From JAHJQZ01 sp963676075 (GTDB lineage: Bacteria > Pseudomonadota > Alphaproteobacteria > Rhizobiales > Devosiaceae): a stretch of 64,000 bases of DNA. Below are positions 54,919 through 63,113 of the stretch, one piece after another (position 1 is the stretch's first letter; every line of letters starts with the position of its first letter). Both the position numbers and the translations under genes were made by a program. The notes beneath the pieces are model-generated. The model had not been told where the DNA came from, ran no database searches, and saw only the letters and a list, made by a program, of their open reading frames with translations. The stretch is taken from positions 248,001-312,000 of the forward strand of contig CAXXNZ010000011.1 in assembly GCA_963676075.2 (NCBI GenBank), given 5' to 3'.

Positions 54919-56436
54919 ATGACAACCTCGACTAATTCGACTATTCCCGACCGGCTGTTCATCTTCGAACTGGCCAATAATCATATGGGTTCGGTCGAAC
55001 ATGGATTGCGCGTAATCCGCGAGATGGCGGCCGTTTCCAAGGATTACGATTTCAATTTCGCCTTCAAGCTTCAATACCGGGAACTGGACACTTTCATTCA
55101 TCCTGACTTCAAGGGCAGGATGGACATAAAATACATCAAGCGGTTCTCGGAAACCCGCCTGTCGCGCGACGATACGCGCCGGTTGGTTGACGAGGTGAAA
55201 AAGCACGGCTTCACAGCCATTTGCACGCCTTTCGATGAGCCCTCGGTCGACAACATCGTGGCCGACAACTACGACATCCTCAAAATCGCCAGCTGCTCCT
55301 TCACCGATTGGCCGCTTCTGGAAAAAATGGTGGCGACCGACCTGCCAATCATCGGCTCGACGGCAGGTGTGGACCAGGAATCGATCGACAACGTCGTGTC
55401 GTTCCTGACCAATCGCGACAAGGACTTCGTCCTGATGCATTGCGTGGCGGAATACCCGACGCCGTCCGAGAAGCTGCAACTCAATCACATCGACTATCTG
55501 CGCCGCAGGTATCCTCAGGTCCGTATCGGTTACTCGACTCACGAAGACCCCGACGAAACGGCAGCGGTGGCGATTGCCATCGGCAAAGGCGCCATGGCTC
55601 TGGAAAAGCATGTCGGTGTCCCGACCCCGGATTGGCCTCTCAATGCTTATTCCGCCAATCCCGAGCAGGTCGGCAAATGGCTCGGAGCCGCAAAACATGC
55701 CTATGCGGTGCTGGGTGACGAGGAAGGCGCGCTGAAACCGACCGAAGCGGAACTGGAATCCCTGCGCGGACTGCGTCGCGGCGCTTACGCGAAGCGCGAC
55801 ATAGCGCCGGGAGAACGCATCCATAGCGACGACATCTTTTTTGCCATTCCTGTACAGGAGGAGCATGTTACCGCAAACGACTGGTCAAAATACCTCCAGG
55901 TCTCGGCCACGCAGCCCATTGCAGCCAATCAGCCTCTGCTGGCGTCCAACACCAGCCAGGCCAATATCCGAGAACGAGTCTATGGTATTGTAGGGCGCGT
56001 CAAGAACGCACTCGAACAGGCCAATGTCGTATTTCCGGGCACTGCGAACTTCGAAATTTCGCACCATTACGGGCTCGAGAAGTTCGAGGAATTCGGCCTG
56101 ACGATGATGACCGTCGTGAACAGGGACTACTGCAAGAAGATCATTGTGGTGCTGCCCGGCCAGAAGCATCCCGAACAGTCTCACAAGATCAAGGAAGAGA
56201 CATTCCATGTGCTCGACGGCGAGATGGTGCTCTATCTGGACGGCGTCCCCCGGACGCTGCGGCGCAGCGACGTGGTGACCATTGAAGCGGGCGTCAAGCA
56301 TGCCTTTGAAACGGAATCAGGCGTGATCTTCGAGGAGATTTCGAGCAACCATCAGGCCAGTGACAGTTTCTATACGGATCCCGCCATCACGGAAAACAAG
56401 GATCGCAAGACCTACCTGATGCACTGGCCGAGCTAG
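54919..56436 (+). CDS. NeuB-family synthase with SAF and C-terminal cupin domain
   Basis: A 505-residue fusion. Residues 14-270 are a NeuB (sialic acid/pseudaminic/legionaminic acid synthase) barrel: FIFELANNHMGS, FAFKLQYRE, CTPFDEPS, KIASCSF, LMHCVAEYP, IGYSTHED and ALEKHV. A SAF domain follows (about 285-345, RRGAYAKRDIAPGERIHSDDIF). The last 120 residues form a cupin (VLPGQKHPEQSHKIKEETFHVLDGEM). NeuB enzymes condense PEP with an N-acylated hexose to make nonulosonic acids. Motifs are changed from the canonical GINHNGD and GYSDH, so the substrate may differ. Start ATG at 54919 follows TGGAAATGGC. No CMP-transferase gene is in the window. Confidence 0.85.
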   Translation: MTTSTNSTIPDRLFIFELANNHMGSVEHGLRVIREMAAVSKDYDFNFAFKLQYRELDTFIHPDFKGRMDIKYIKRFSETRLSRDDTRRLVDEVKKHGFTAICTPFDEPSVDNIVADNYDILKIASCSFTDWPLLEKMVATDLPIIGSTAGVDQESIDNVVSFLTNRDKDFVLMHCVAEYPTPSEKLQLNHIDYLRRRYPQVRIGYSTHEDPDETAAVAIAIGKGAMALEKHVGVPTPDWPLNAYSANPEQVGKWLGAAKHAYAVLGDEEGALKPTEAELESLRGLRRGAYAKRDIAPGERIHSDDIFFAIPVQEEHVTANDWSKYLQVSATQPIAANQPLLASNTSQANIRERVYGIVGRVKNALEQANVVFPGTANFEISHHYGLEKFEEFGLTMMTVVNRDYCKKIIVVLPGQKHPEQSHKIKEETFHVLDGEMVLYLDGVPRTLRRSDVVTIEAGVKHAFETESGVIFEEISSNHQASDSFYTDPAITENKDRKTYLMHWPS

Positions 56437-56559
56437 GCCTCGCCTCGCCCCGCGAGAAACAGGCTGGCAACGCGGGTCGGCTGGATGCGCGGGACTGGTT
56501 ATATATTTCTGTGCCGTGGCGCTTGCCCCGGCAAATAGCTTCCTAGGAAACGGGCAAAA

Positions 56560-58404
56560 ATGCCGCAAACTCTCAGACTTGCAGACTACGTTGCCGACTT
56601 CGTTCATCAGCAGGGTGTCAACGCCGTGTTTCTCGTGCCCGGCGGCGGCAATATGTACCTTGCGGACGCCATGGGTAGCCATCCCGGCATCAACTATGTT
56701 CCGCACCACCATGAGCAAGCAGCCGGAATTGCCGCGGAAGCTTACGGACGCGTTAGAGAAAATGTCGGCGTCGCTCTGGTGACGACAGGCCCCGGTGGAA
56801 CCAATGCCATGACGCCGGTTGCCGGCGCCTGGATCGACTCCCTGCCCCTGGTGATTCTGTCAGGTCAGGTGAAGCGCGCTGATCTCAGGGGCGATACCGG
56901 CGTCCGTCAGATGGGGCCGCAGGAAGTCGACGTGGTTACGATGGTCCAGCCCATCACCAAATACGCTGCAACGGTGATGGACCCCCAGGACATCCGCTAT
57001 CATATCGAGAAGGCCTTCCACCTGGCGCGTACCGGACGGCGCGGCCCCTGCTGGGTCGACATTCCGCTCGACGTGCAGGCCTCGCAGATTGACCCGTCAA
57101 CTCTCCGGGGCTTCACGCCCGATCCGGCCGAGGTCGACGTTTCGGATGCAGCTTCTCTCGAGGAAACCGCCGATATGCTGCTGGCGGAGCTCGAAGGTGC
57201 CAACCGTCCGCTGCTTCTGGCCGGACATGGCGTACGTCTGGCGGGTGCTGCAGATGTCTTCAGGGAGCTGGCGGACCAGTTGAACATCCCGGTGGTGACC
57301 ACCTGGTTGGCGATGGATCTGTTTCCGTCGGCGCATCGGCTTTCCGTGGGCCGCCCCGGCACCGTGGCCCTGCGTCCGCCCAATTTCGCCGTTCAGAACA
57401 GCGATCTGCTCATCGCCATCGGTGCGCGGCTGGACAACGTAACAACGGCCTACAATCAGGCGAGATTTGGCCGCGAGGCCAAAAAGATCGTGGTCGACAT
57501 CGACCCCGCCGAGCTGGGCAAATTCGGCGATGCCGTCGACATCAAGGTTCAGGCGGATGCGCGAGCGTTGCTCGAGGTCATGCTGGCCAAGGCCCGCAAG
57601 CGTGCGATCCCCGACCGCGCCGCCTGGCTGGCACAATGCGAAACCTGGAAGACGCGATTCCCCATCAATGACGGCAAGCCATTCCCGAAATCGGGTCTGA
57701 TCAGCCACTACCACCTGGTTTCCGAGCTGTCCGAGGCAATTCCCGAGGACACACTGATTGTAACGGGCAGCTCCGGCCTGGCGGTAGAGATATTCTACGC
57801 CGCTTTCCAGGTGCGGCCTGGTCAACGCATCTTCCTGACCTCAGGTCTGGGCGCGATGGGCTACGGTTTGCCGGCGCTGATCGGTGGGGGCATCGCCGTT
57901 GAGGGGCGCCCTTACGTGGCCATGGAAAGCGACGGCAGCCTGATGATGAATGCGCAGGAGCTGCAGACGATCGCTGCCCAGAAACTGCCGGTGCGCCTGT
58001 TCGTGTTCAACAATGGCGGCTACGCCTCCATCCGCAATACCCAGCGTAACTATTTCGCCGGTCGCTTCGTCGGCACCGGTCCGGAGGCCCACCTGACCTT
58101 CCCCGACATCACGAAATTGGCAGAAGTGCACGGTATTCCTGCAATCACGGTGAGCGACGCAGCCGACCTGCATGAGGCTGTGCGCCAGACCATGTCCTCA
58201 GACGGCCCGGTGGTCTGCAATGTCCAGCTGGTGCATGACGAACAGCTGGCGCCCAAATCGGCGGCCATCGCTCAGCCCGACGGTTCGCTGATTTCCATGC
58301 CGCTCGAAGACATGAATCCGCTGCTGTCGCTCGATGAGCTCCGGCAGAACATGCTGATCGAACTCGATCCGGCATCCTTGAAGGCGAGGCAAGGCCAGAA
58401 CTAA
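56560..58404 (+). CDS. ThDP-dependent enzyme, acetolactate-synthase-like
   Basis: A 614-residue protein with the three TPP-enzyme domains. The N-terminal PYR domain has catalytic Glu52 in HHHEQAAGIAAEAYG. The central domain is Rossmann-like. The C-terminal PP domain has the diphosphate motif SDGS...NNGGYAS (ESDGSLMMNAQEL). It resembles acetolactate synthase and pyruvate decarboxylase but sits in a polysaccharide cluster with no branched-chain amino-acid genes. In such clusters relatives (for example YerE) add a two-carbon unit to a keto-sugar nucleotide; that role is a guess. It follows the NeuB-like gene after 123 bases and precedes the membrane protein by 48. Confidence 0.85.
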   Translation: MPQTLRLADYVADFVHQQGVNAVFLVPGGGNMYLADAMGSHPGINYVPHHHEQAAGIAAEAYGRVRENVGVALVTTGPGGTNAMTPVAGAWIDSLPLVILSGQVKRADLRGDTGVRQMGPQEVDVVTMVQPITKYAATVMDPQDIRYHIEKAFHLARTGRRGPCWVDIPLDVQASQIDPSTLRGFTPDPAEVDVSDAASLEETADMLLAELEGANRPLLLAGHGVRLAGAADVFRELADQLNIPVVTTWLAMDLFPSAHRLSVGRPGTVALRPPNFAVQNSDLLIAIGARLDNVTTAYNQARFGREAKKIVVDIDPAELGKFGDAVDIKVQADARALLEVMLAKARKRAIPDRAAWLAQCETWKTRFPINDGKPFPKSGLISHYHLVSELSEAIPEDTLIVTGSSGLAVEIFYAAFQVRPGQRIFLTSGLGAMGYGLPALIGGGIAVEGRPYVAMESDGSLMMNAQELQTIAAQKLPVRLFVFNNGGYASIRNTQRNYFAGRFVGTGPEAHLTFPDITKLAEVHGIPAITVSDAADLHEAVRQTMSSDGPVVCNVQLVHDEQLAPKSAAIAQPDGSLISMPLEDMNPLLSLDELRQNMLIELDPASLKARQGQN

Positions 58405-58452
58405 GGGGCTGCCAGCACGGCCCCAGCGGCGTGGTCTCGCAAGGCGAAGACA

Positions 58453-60033
58453 ATGCAGATAGAACCACGCGTCAACCGGTTCGCCGGTACACTCGGAATG
58501 ACCGGCTCGCAACTGCTCTTCGTGGCGGTGGCGAGCCTGGCCGTTCTTGCGCTGCCGCTGCTGAGGTACTTAGCGCTTCATTCGGCCTTCTACGACCTCG
58601 GACAGTACCTCACCAATCTGCGGATCGCCGCCAGTGGCTTTCCGGAGATTGCCTTCCGCTCGCACGCGCAGCCGATAAGCCTGCTGCTCGCTCCAGCGTT
58701 CGATATCCTGCCGCCGGCCATCTATCTGCTGGTCGAACAGTCTGTGCTGCTGATCCTCGGCGCGCTGACCGTGATGCTCCTGGCGCGACGGCTCGTCCCA
58801 GATGCCTGCGCATGGGCCCCGCTGCTTCTCTATTTCCTCTCAGCACCGCTCTGGAGCAGCACGCTTTTCGATTATCACTTCGAGCACGTCTTCATACTCT
58901 CCTACCTCTTGTTGTTCCTGGGGCTCGAAAAATACCAGGGACCTACCCGCATCCTTATCGTCTACGCGTCCGTGGCGGTCCTGTGCATGACCAAGGAAAC
59001 CTATGCCCTGTCGGCGGCCTTCGTTGGCCTGTACCTGCTGGCATCCAGGAAAATGTTGATTTCCGGGGCCGTCATTGCCGTTCTCTCGACAGCCTATTTC
59101 TTCGTCGCGACACAGTATGTCATCCCGGCCAATTCCGGCGGCCTGCAGACAGGCTCGATATGGTCGGGTGCCTTCGGCTATCTCGGCGCAACGCCGTCCG
59201 AGATGCTCGCCTCGCTGGTGCTCAAGCCGCAGCTGGCCATTGCGGAAATCCTGTCTCCAAGAAAGCTCGTCTTCCTGGTGGCGCTCCTCGGTCCGGCCCT
59301 GTTCGCCCTTCGTTATGCGCCGCTTGCACTGCTCCCCGCTCTGCCGCAGGCTGGAATACTGCTCCTGTCCCGAGACCCGAGTCACACCAACCTGGCGTTT
59401 CAATACGCAGTGCCTGTGTGGACGCCCCTGCTTGTGGCCAGTTTTTATGCCTTCGCGCGGCTTCCCACCAGCATTGGTCTGCCCATCAAAAGCTACGCCG
59501 TCACGACGACCCTTGCCGTGTCGCTTCTGTTCGGCGTGATCCCGGGTGGCCGCCTGTTCTTCTCGCCCCATGCATGGAGCTTCAATTACAGCGCCTATCT
59601 TCCTGCCGCGCAGGATCGGGCCATAGAGCAGGCTCTTTCGACGGAGATACCGGCGGACCGCACCGTCGCGGTAGCCTTCCAGAACAATCTCAACACCTCA
59701 TTGCTCTCGGACCGGCTGTTTGCCTTCGCCTTTCCGTTCGGCGTGTTCGAGCCGGTCCCGACCCTCGCAGCCACGGTAAAGCGGCAGGACGGCGTCCTGC
59801 CGCCGCAAGGCGACGCGGTCTGGGTGGACTACGTTGTGCTCGATCTCGACCGTCCATGGTATATCGCCGACGAAATGTGTCCGCGAACCGAACCCGAGCT
59901 TGGGTGCAGCGATCCACAATTCAGCAAGCGCTTCAACGACATGGTGACGAAACTGGACAGACAGTTCGACCTTGTCCGCAGTGTGGACGGCCTACGCATC
60001 TACAGGCGCCGACCGCTCACCCCGATCGACTGA
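58453..60033 (+). CDS. DUF2079 polytopic membrane protein
   Basis: A 526-residue protein of about ten membrane helices. The signature FYDLGQYLTNLRIAASGFPE and the block STLFDYHFEHVFILSYLLLFLG, with acidic and His residues in a membrane loop, match the DUF2079 family, which belongs to the GT-C glycosyltransferase-like fold. Function is not established; transfer of a polyprenyl-phosphate-linked sugar is likely. It is the last gene of the plus-strand group neuB-like, ThDP enzyme, DUF2079, and converges with a GtrB-like gene 38 bases on. Confidence 0.78.
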   Translation: MQIEPRVNRFAGTLGMTGSQLLFVAVASLAVLALPLLRYLALHSAFYDLGQYLTNLRIAASGFPEIAFRSHAQPISLLLAPAFDILPPAIYLLVEQSVLLILGALTVMLLARRLVPDACAWAPLLLYFLSAPLWSSTLFDYHFEHVFILSYLLLFLGLEKYQGPTRILIVYASVAVLCMTKETYALSAAFVGLYLLASRKMLISGAVIAVLSTAYFFVATQYVIPANSGGLQTGSIWSGAFGYLGATPSEMLASLVLKPQLAIAEILSPRKLVFLVALLGPALFALRYAPLALLPALPQAGILLLSRDPSHTNLAFQYAVPVWTPLLVASFYAFARLPTSIGLPIKSYAVTTTLAVSLLFGVIPGGRLFFSPHAWSFNYSAYLPAAQDRAIEQALSTEIPADRTVAVAFQNNLNTSLLSDRLFAFAFPFGVFEPVPTLAATVKRQDGVLPPQGDAVWVDYVVLDLDRPWYIADEMCPRTEPELGCSDPQFSKRFNDMVTKLDRQFDLVRSVDGLRIYRRRPLTPID

Positions 60034-60071
60034 TCAAACCGACGGAGTGGCAGCACCTCGCCGCTCCGGTA

Positions 60072-61043
60072 TCAGACCGGTCCATTGCTCTTGGGAAATC
60101 CGACACGTCGCTTCTCGATGACCAGCGGTCGGTGCCGAACCCGCTCATAGGTCATGCCGACATATTCGGCCACGAAGCCAAGAAACACGATCTGAATGGA
60201 GCCAAGGAAAAGCACGGCAATGAGAATGGGCGCTTGGCCCATGTTGAACGTGTCCCAATAGGCCAGTTTCAGAACCAGATAGATCAGAGCGATAAACACG
60301 CTTATGGCCGAGATGAGTGCGCCACTCATGGTGACGAGCCGGAGTGGAACGCGCGAGCTGTAGGTCAGCCCGACGATCGCGTATTCGAACAGATCCGCCC
60401 ATCTCTGCTTTGAGCGGCCGTGTTTGCGTGGGGGCTGGTCATATTCGATGAGATGGCGATCGAAACCGATCTCGGAGATCATCCCTCGAAAATAGGGCAG
60501 ACTGTCGTCCAGGCCGCGGATGATATCGATGACGCGCCGGTCGAACAGGCCAAATCCTATGAAGTGGCGGATCTGACCAGAGTCGGCAATGGCAGTGAGC
60601 AACCGGTAATAGCCCTCGCGCATAACCCCCAGAAGCCAGCTCTCCTGATGCTGCTTGCGCACACCGAGCACCAGCGGGAAGCCTTCTTCCCATTTTTCCA
60701 CAAATTGCGGGATGAGCTCCACCGGGGTCTGCAGGTCGGCCATGACGGGGATGACGGCATCCCCCTCCATCTGCAAAAGTCCGTAGTAGGGCGATTTGTG
60801 CGGCCCGTAATTGCGCGAGTTGACGATGACACGAACATTGTCATGCTTGGCGCAAAGGTCTTCGAGCAATGGCACCGTACGGTCGGTCGAGGCGTTGTCG
60901 ATGAACAGGTGAACGTAGTCGTAGCCCGGCAGGGATTCGTCGAACATTTTCTTCACTGCTTCAAAGCAGAACAGGACGTTGTCCTCTTCGTTGAAGCAGG
61001 GAGTCATGATGGTGATCGTCTTGCGCGTCGCGGGTGCGTTCAT
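60072..61043 (-). CDS. GtrB-like polyprenyl-phosphate glycosyltransferase (GT2), second copy
   Basis: A 323-residue enzyme with the same architecture as the gene at 50836-51816: MTPCFNEEDNVLFCFEAV, FIDNASTDRTVPLLE, VMADLQTPVELIPQF in the GT2 domain, and two C-terminal helices (about 235-260 and 270-295). It would charge undecaprenyl phosphate with a sugar. It faces the DUF2079 gene tail-to-tail, suggesting a donor and transferase pair. The two GtrB-like genes differ in sequence, so they probably use different sugars. Confidence 0.87.
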   Translation of the reverse strand: MNAPATRKTITIMTPCFNEEDNVLFCFEAVKKMFDESLPGYDYVHLFIDNASTDRTVPLLEDLCAKHDNVRVIVNSRNYGPHKSPYYGLLQMEGDAVIPVMADLQTPVELIPQFVEKWEEGFPLVLGVRKQHQESWLLGVMREGYYRLLTAIADSGQIRHFIGFGLFDRRVIDIIRGLDDSLPYFRGMISEIGFDRHLIEYDQPPRKHGRSKQRWADLFEYAIVGLTYSSRVPLRLVTMSGALISAISVFIALIYLVLKLAYWDTFNMGQAPILIAVLFLGSIQIVFLGFVAEYVGMTYERVRHRPLVIEKRRVGFPKSNGPV

Positions 61044-61143
61044 TCGAGTGTCATTTCACGGGTGGGAACAAGGAAGCAGGCGGTTGGTCGGATGTGGGAC
61101 CGGGATTGTGAGCAACGGACCGGCACGATCATTCATGCATGTC

Positions 61144-62361
61144 TTATTTCCGCAGTTTGAGCGAAGTAAGGACCGAGTCGGCATATCTTTGTGCGGAAAA
61201 ACGTTCTGCGGCGATACGTTTGCCCGCCTCTCCGAGTGCTTTGGCCATATCCGGGTTTTCGCGCAACCGTCTGAGCGCTGCTGCGGCTGCACCGACATTA
61301 GCATCTGCCCACTGCATGTCTGCATGCTGGTAGGTGTTCTGCCTGTCACTAGCCGCCACCATCCGGAAGCCGACAGGAATTCCGCATTCGGCCGTCAGAA
61401 AATCGACGTTGCCGGACCAGTTGGTGGCGACGACCGGCAGGCCGTGCAGCATGGCCTCGGCGATCGTCAATCCGAAGCCTTCGGACCGGTGCAGTGAAAT
61501 CAGGGCATCCGCGTCCTCATAGAAGCGATTGAGCTCATCCGCACCCATATCCGTCTCGATGAGTTCGATATTGGCATGGTCTCGAGCCGTATCTCTGAGC
61601 AAGCGTTGACCTTCGGGAAAGACCTCGGGGCTCGACACCTTGATGCGAAACTGCACGTCCGGATCCTGACCGAATGCCCGGACAAACGCCTCGACCGCCG
61701 CCATGGGATTCTTGCGATCGAAACTGGACCGCATGTTGAACAACATGATGACAACAAAGCGGCGCGCATCTCCATTTGCACTCTTCTCGTCCCGCGGCAT
61801 GCCGCGCGCCGCAACCGGGTGCAGCAGTGTCGAGACCTTCGTGTGCGAGCTGCTTCGTGCCACGGCTTCAGACGTGAATGCGCTTGGCGTCCAGACCTCG
61901 TTGACGAAACCGAAACCCGGATTCCAGTCGGCCGGCAGGTTCGGCAGCTCCCATGCCCAGTAACCGACGACATATTTTCCGGCGACGAAGCGGCGCCCGA
62001 GACGAAGCATCGCCATGGGCACGAGCGGCCCGTTGACATGCAACACGACAGTGGCCGGTCCCGATAGGTCGCGCGCGTCCTCTCCATCGACGATGCAGCC
62101 ATCATCGCCTTGCATCAGGTCCTCGGTGAGATCCACCGGACGCGCATCAATGCCGGCCTGTTGCAGTGCGTAAAGACAGAGACGGGCGGATTCGCCAAGC
62201 CCCGATGCAGTGCGCAGCGCACCGGCGACCAGAATGGGATTGGCCGGCATCGCCGCCGGGTTCGGGCGTGGCGCCAGCGCGGCGGTCGCCCCGAAAAGCA
62301 TGCGACGTCGAAACCGATAGGGAAGCTTTTGCCAGATCGCGCGATGAAACAGGCCGAACAT
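61144..62361 (-). CDS. Glycosyltransferase family 4
   Basis: A 405-residue GT-B enzyme. The C-terminal domain shows LHRSEGFGLTIAEAMLHGLPVVATNWSGNVDFL, the E-x7-E motif of GT4 retaining glycosyltransferases, and the N-terminal half has the region GALRTASGLGESARLCLYALQQAGI. It builds a glycosidic bond from an NDP-sugar in the cytoplasm, presumably in repeat-unit assembly for the surface polymer. It lies 8 bases downstream of the HAD phosphatase gene, so the two are co-transcribed. Confidence 0.85.
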   Translation of the reverse strand: MFGLFHRAIWQKLPYRFRRRMLFGATAALAPRPNPAAMPANPILVAGALRTASGLGESARLCLYALQQAGIDARPVDLTEDLMQGDDGCIVDGEDARDLSGPATVVLHVNGPLVPMAMLRLGRRFVAGKYVVGYWAWELPNLPADWNPGFGFVNEVWTPSAFTSEAVARSSSHTKVSTLLHPVAARGMPRDEKSANGDARRFVVIMLFNMRSSFDRKNPMAAVEAFVRAFGQDPDVQFRIKVSSPEVFPEGQRLLRDTARDHANIELIETDMGADELNRFYEDADALISLHRSEGFGLTIAEAMLHGLPVVATNWSGNVDFLTAECGIPVGFRMVAASDRQNTYQHADMQWADANVGAAAAALRRLRENPDMAKALGEAGKRIAAERFSAQRYADSVLTSLKLRK

Positions 62362-62369
62362 GGAATGAA

Positions 62370-63074
62370 TCAGTCCTCCTCCGCGAACAGGCTCTGCAGC
62401 CTTCTCAAGGCGGATGGCAGATCCGCCATGCCGGACAGAACGATATCGGGATCGAGATCCTCGATGGGCACAGCGGAATAGCCGTAGTCGACACCGATGA
62501 CCGGTACGCCGGCCGCCTTCGCCGCGTCGACATCGGTGCTTGCGTCGCCAATCATGACCGACCGACCAGGCACGCCCTTCGCCATCGCGATGGTGCCGAG
62601 AAGATGGTCCGGATGCGGCTTTTGCACCTTCAGCGTATCGCCGCCGGTGACCGCGGAAAAAAGCGATGCGATGTCGAGCGCCTCAAGCAGTTGCCGCACC
62701 AGCGTTTCGCGTTTGTTGGAGCAGATGGCCAACTGCCATCCCAGTTCGACGGCCTGTTCCAGCGCCTGCGGCAGGCCGTCGTACAGGCGGCTCTCAACTG
62801 CCACAAAAGCTTCGTAGCGTTTGATGAAGCGCGAAAAGAGCGCGTCCAGATCGGCGCCTTCAGGCAGAGGCGTACCGGCAAGCCGGTAGCCATGCACCAC
62901 CATTGCCCTGCCACCATGGCTGATCTTGGGGCGCAACTGATCTGCGGTCAACGCCGGCAGCCCCTCCTCGGCCAGCAGGAAATTCAGTGCCGCCGCCAGA
63001 TCGCCTGAGGTTTCCACCAAGGTTCCGTCGAGATCGAACACGGCGAGCTTCGGGAGCATTTTTGTCAAGCTCAT
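62370..63074 (-). CDS. HAD-family phosphatase (phosphoglycolate phosphatase-like)
   Basis: A 234-residue HAD hydrolase: motif I VFDLDGTLVETSG, the cap from about residue 20 to 90, motif II AICSNKRETL, a conserved Lys in VQKPHPDHL and motif III MIGDASTDVDAAKAAG. All catalytic residues are intact. The family includes Gph, which removes 2-phosphoglycolate; in a polysaccharide locus it could dephosphorylate a sugar phosphate instead. Adjacent to the GT4 and flippase genes on the same strand. Confidence 0.85.
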   Translation of the reverse strand: MSLTKMLPKLAVFDLDGTLVETSGDLAAALNFLLAEEGLPALTADQLRPKISHGGRAMVVHGYRLAGTPLPEGADLDALFSRFIKRYEAFVAVESRLYDGLPQALEQAVELGWQLAICSNKRETLVRQLLEALDIASLFSAVTGGDTLKVQKPHPDHLLGTIAMAKGVPGRSVMIGDASTDVDAAKAAGVPVIGVDYGYSAVPIEDLDPDIVLSGMADLPSALRRLQSLFAEED

Positions 63075-63113
63075 GCGGAGACGGAAAGCGAACGGGTGTA
63101 ATGCGGCGACATG

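Noticed and set aside
58431..60413. 660-residue open frame overlapping the DUF2079 gene in another frame
   Set aside because: Arg-rich with no motifs; the overlapping DUF2079 frame has the family signature and membrane helices.
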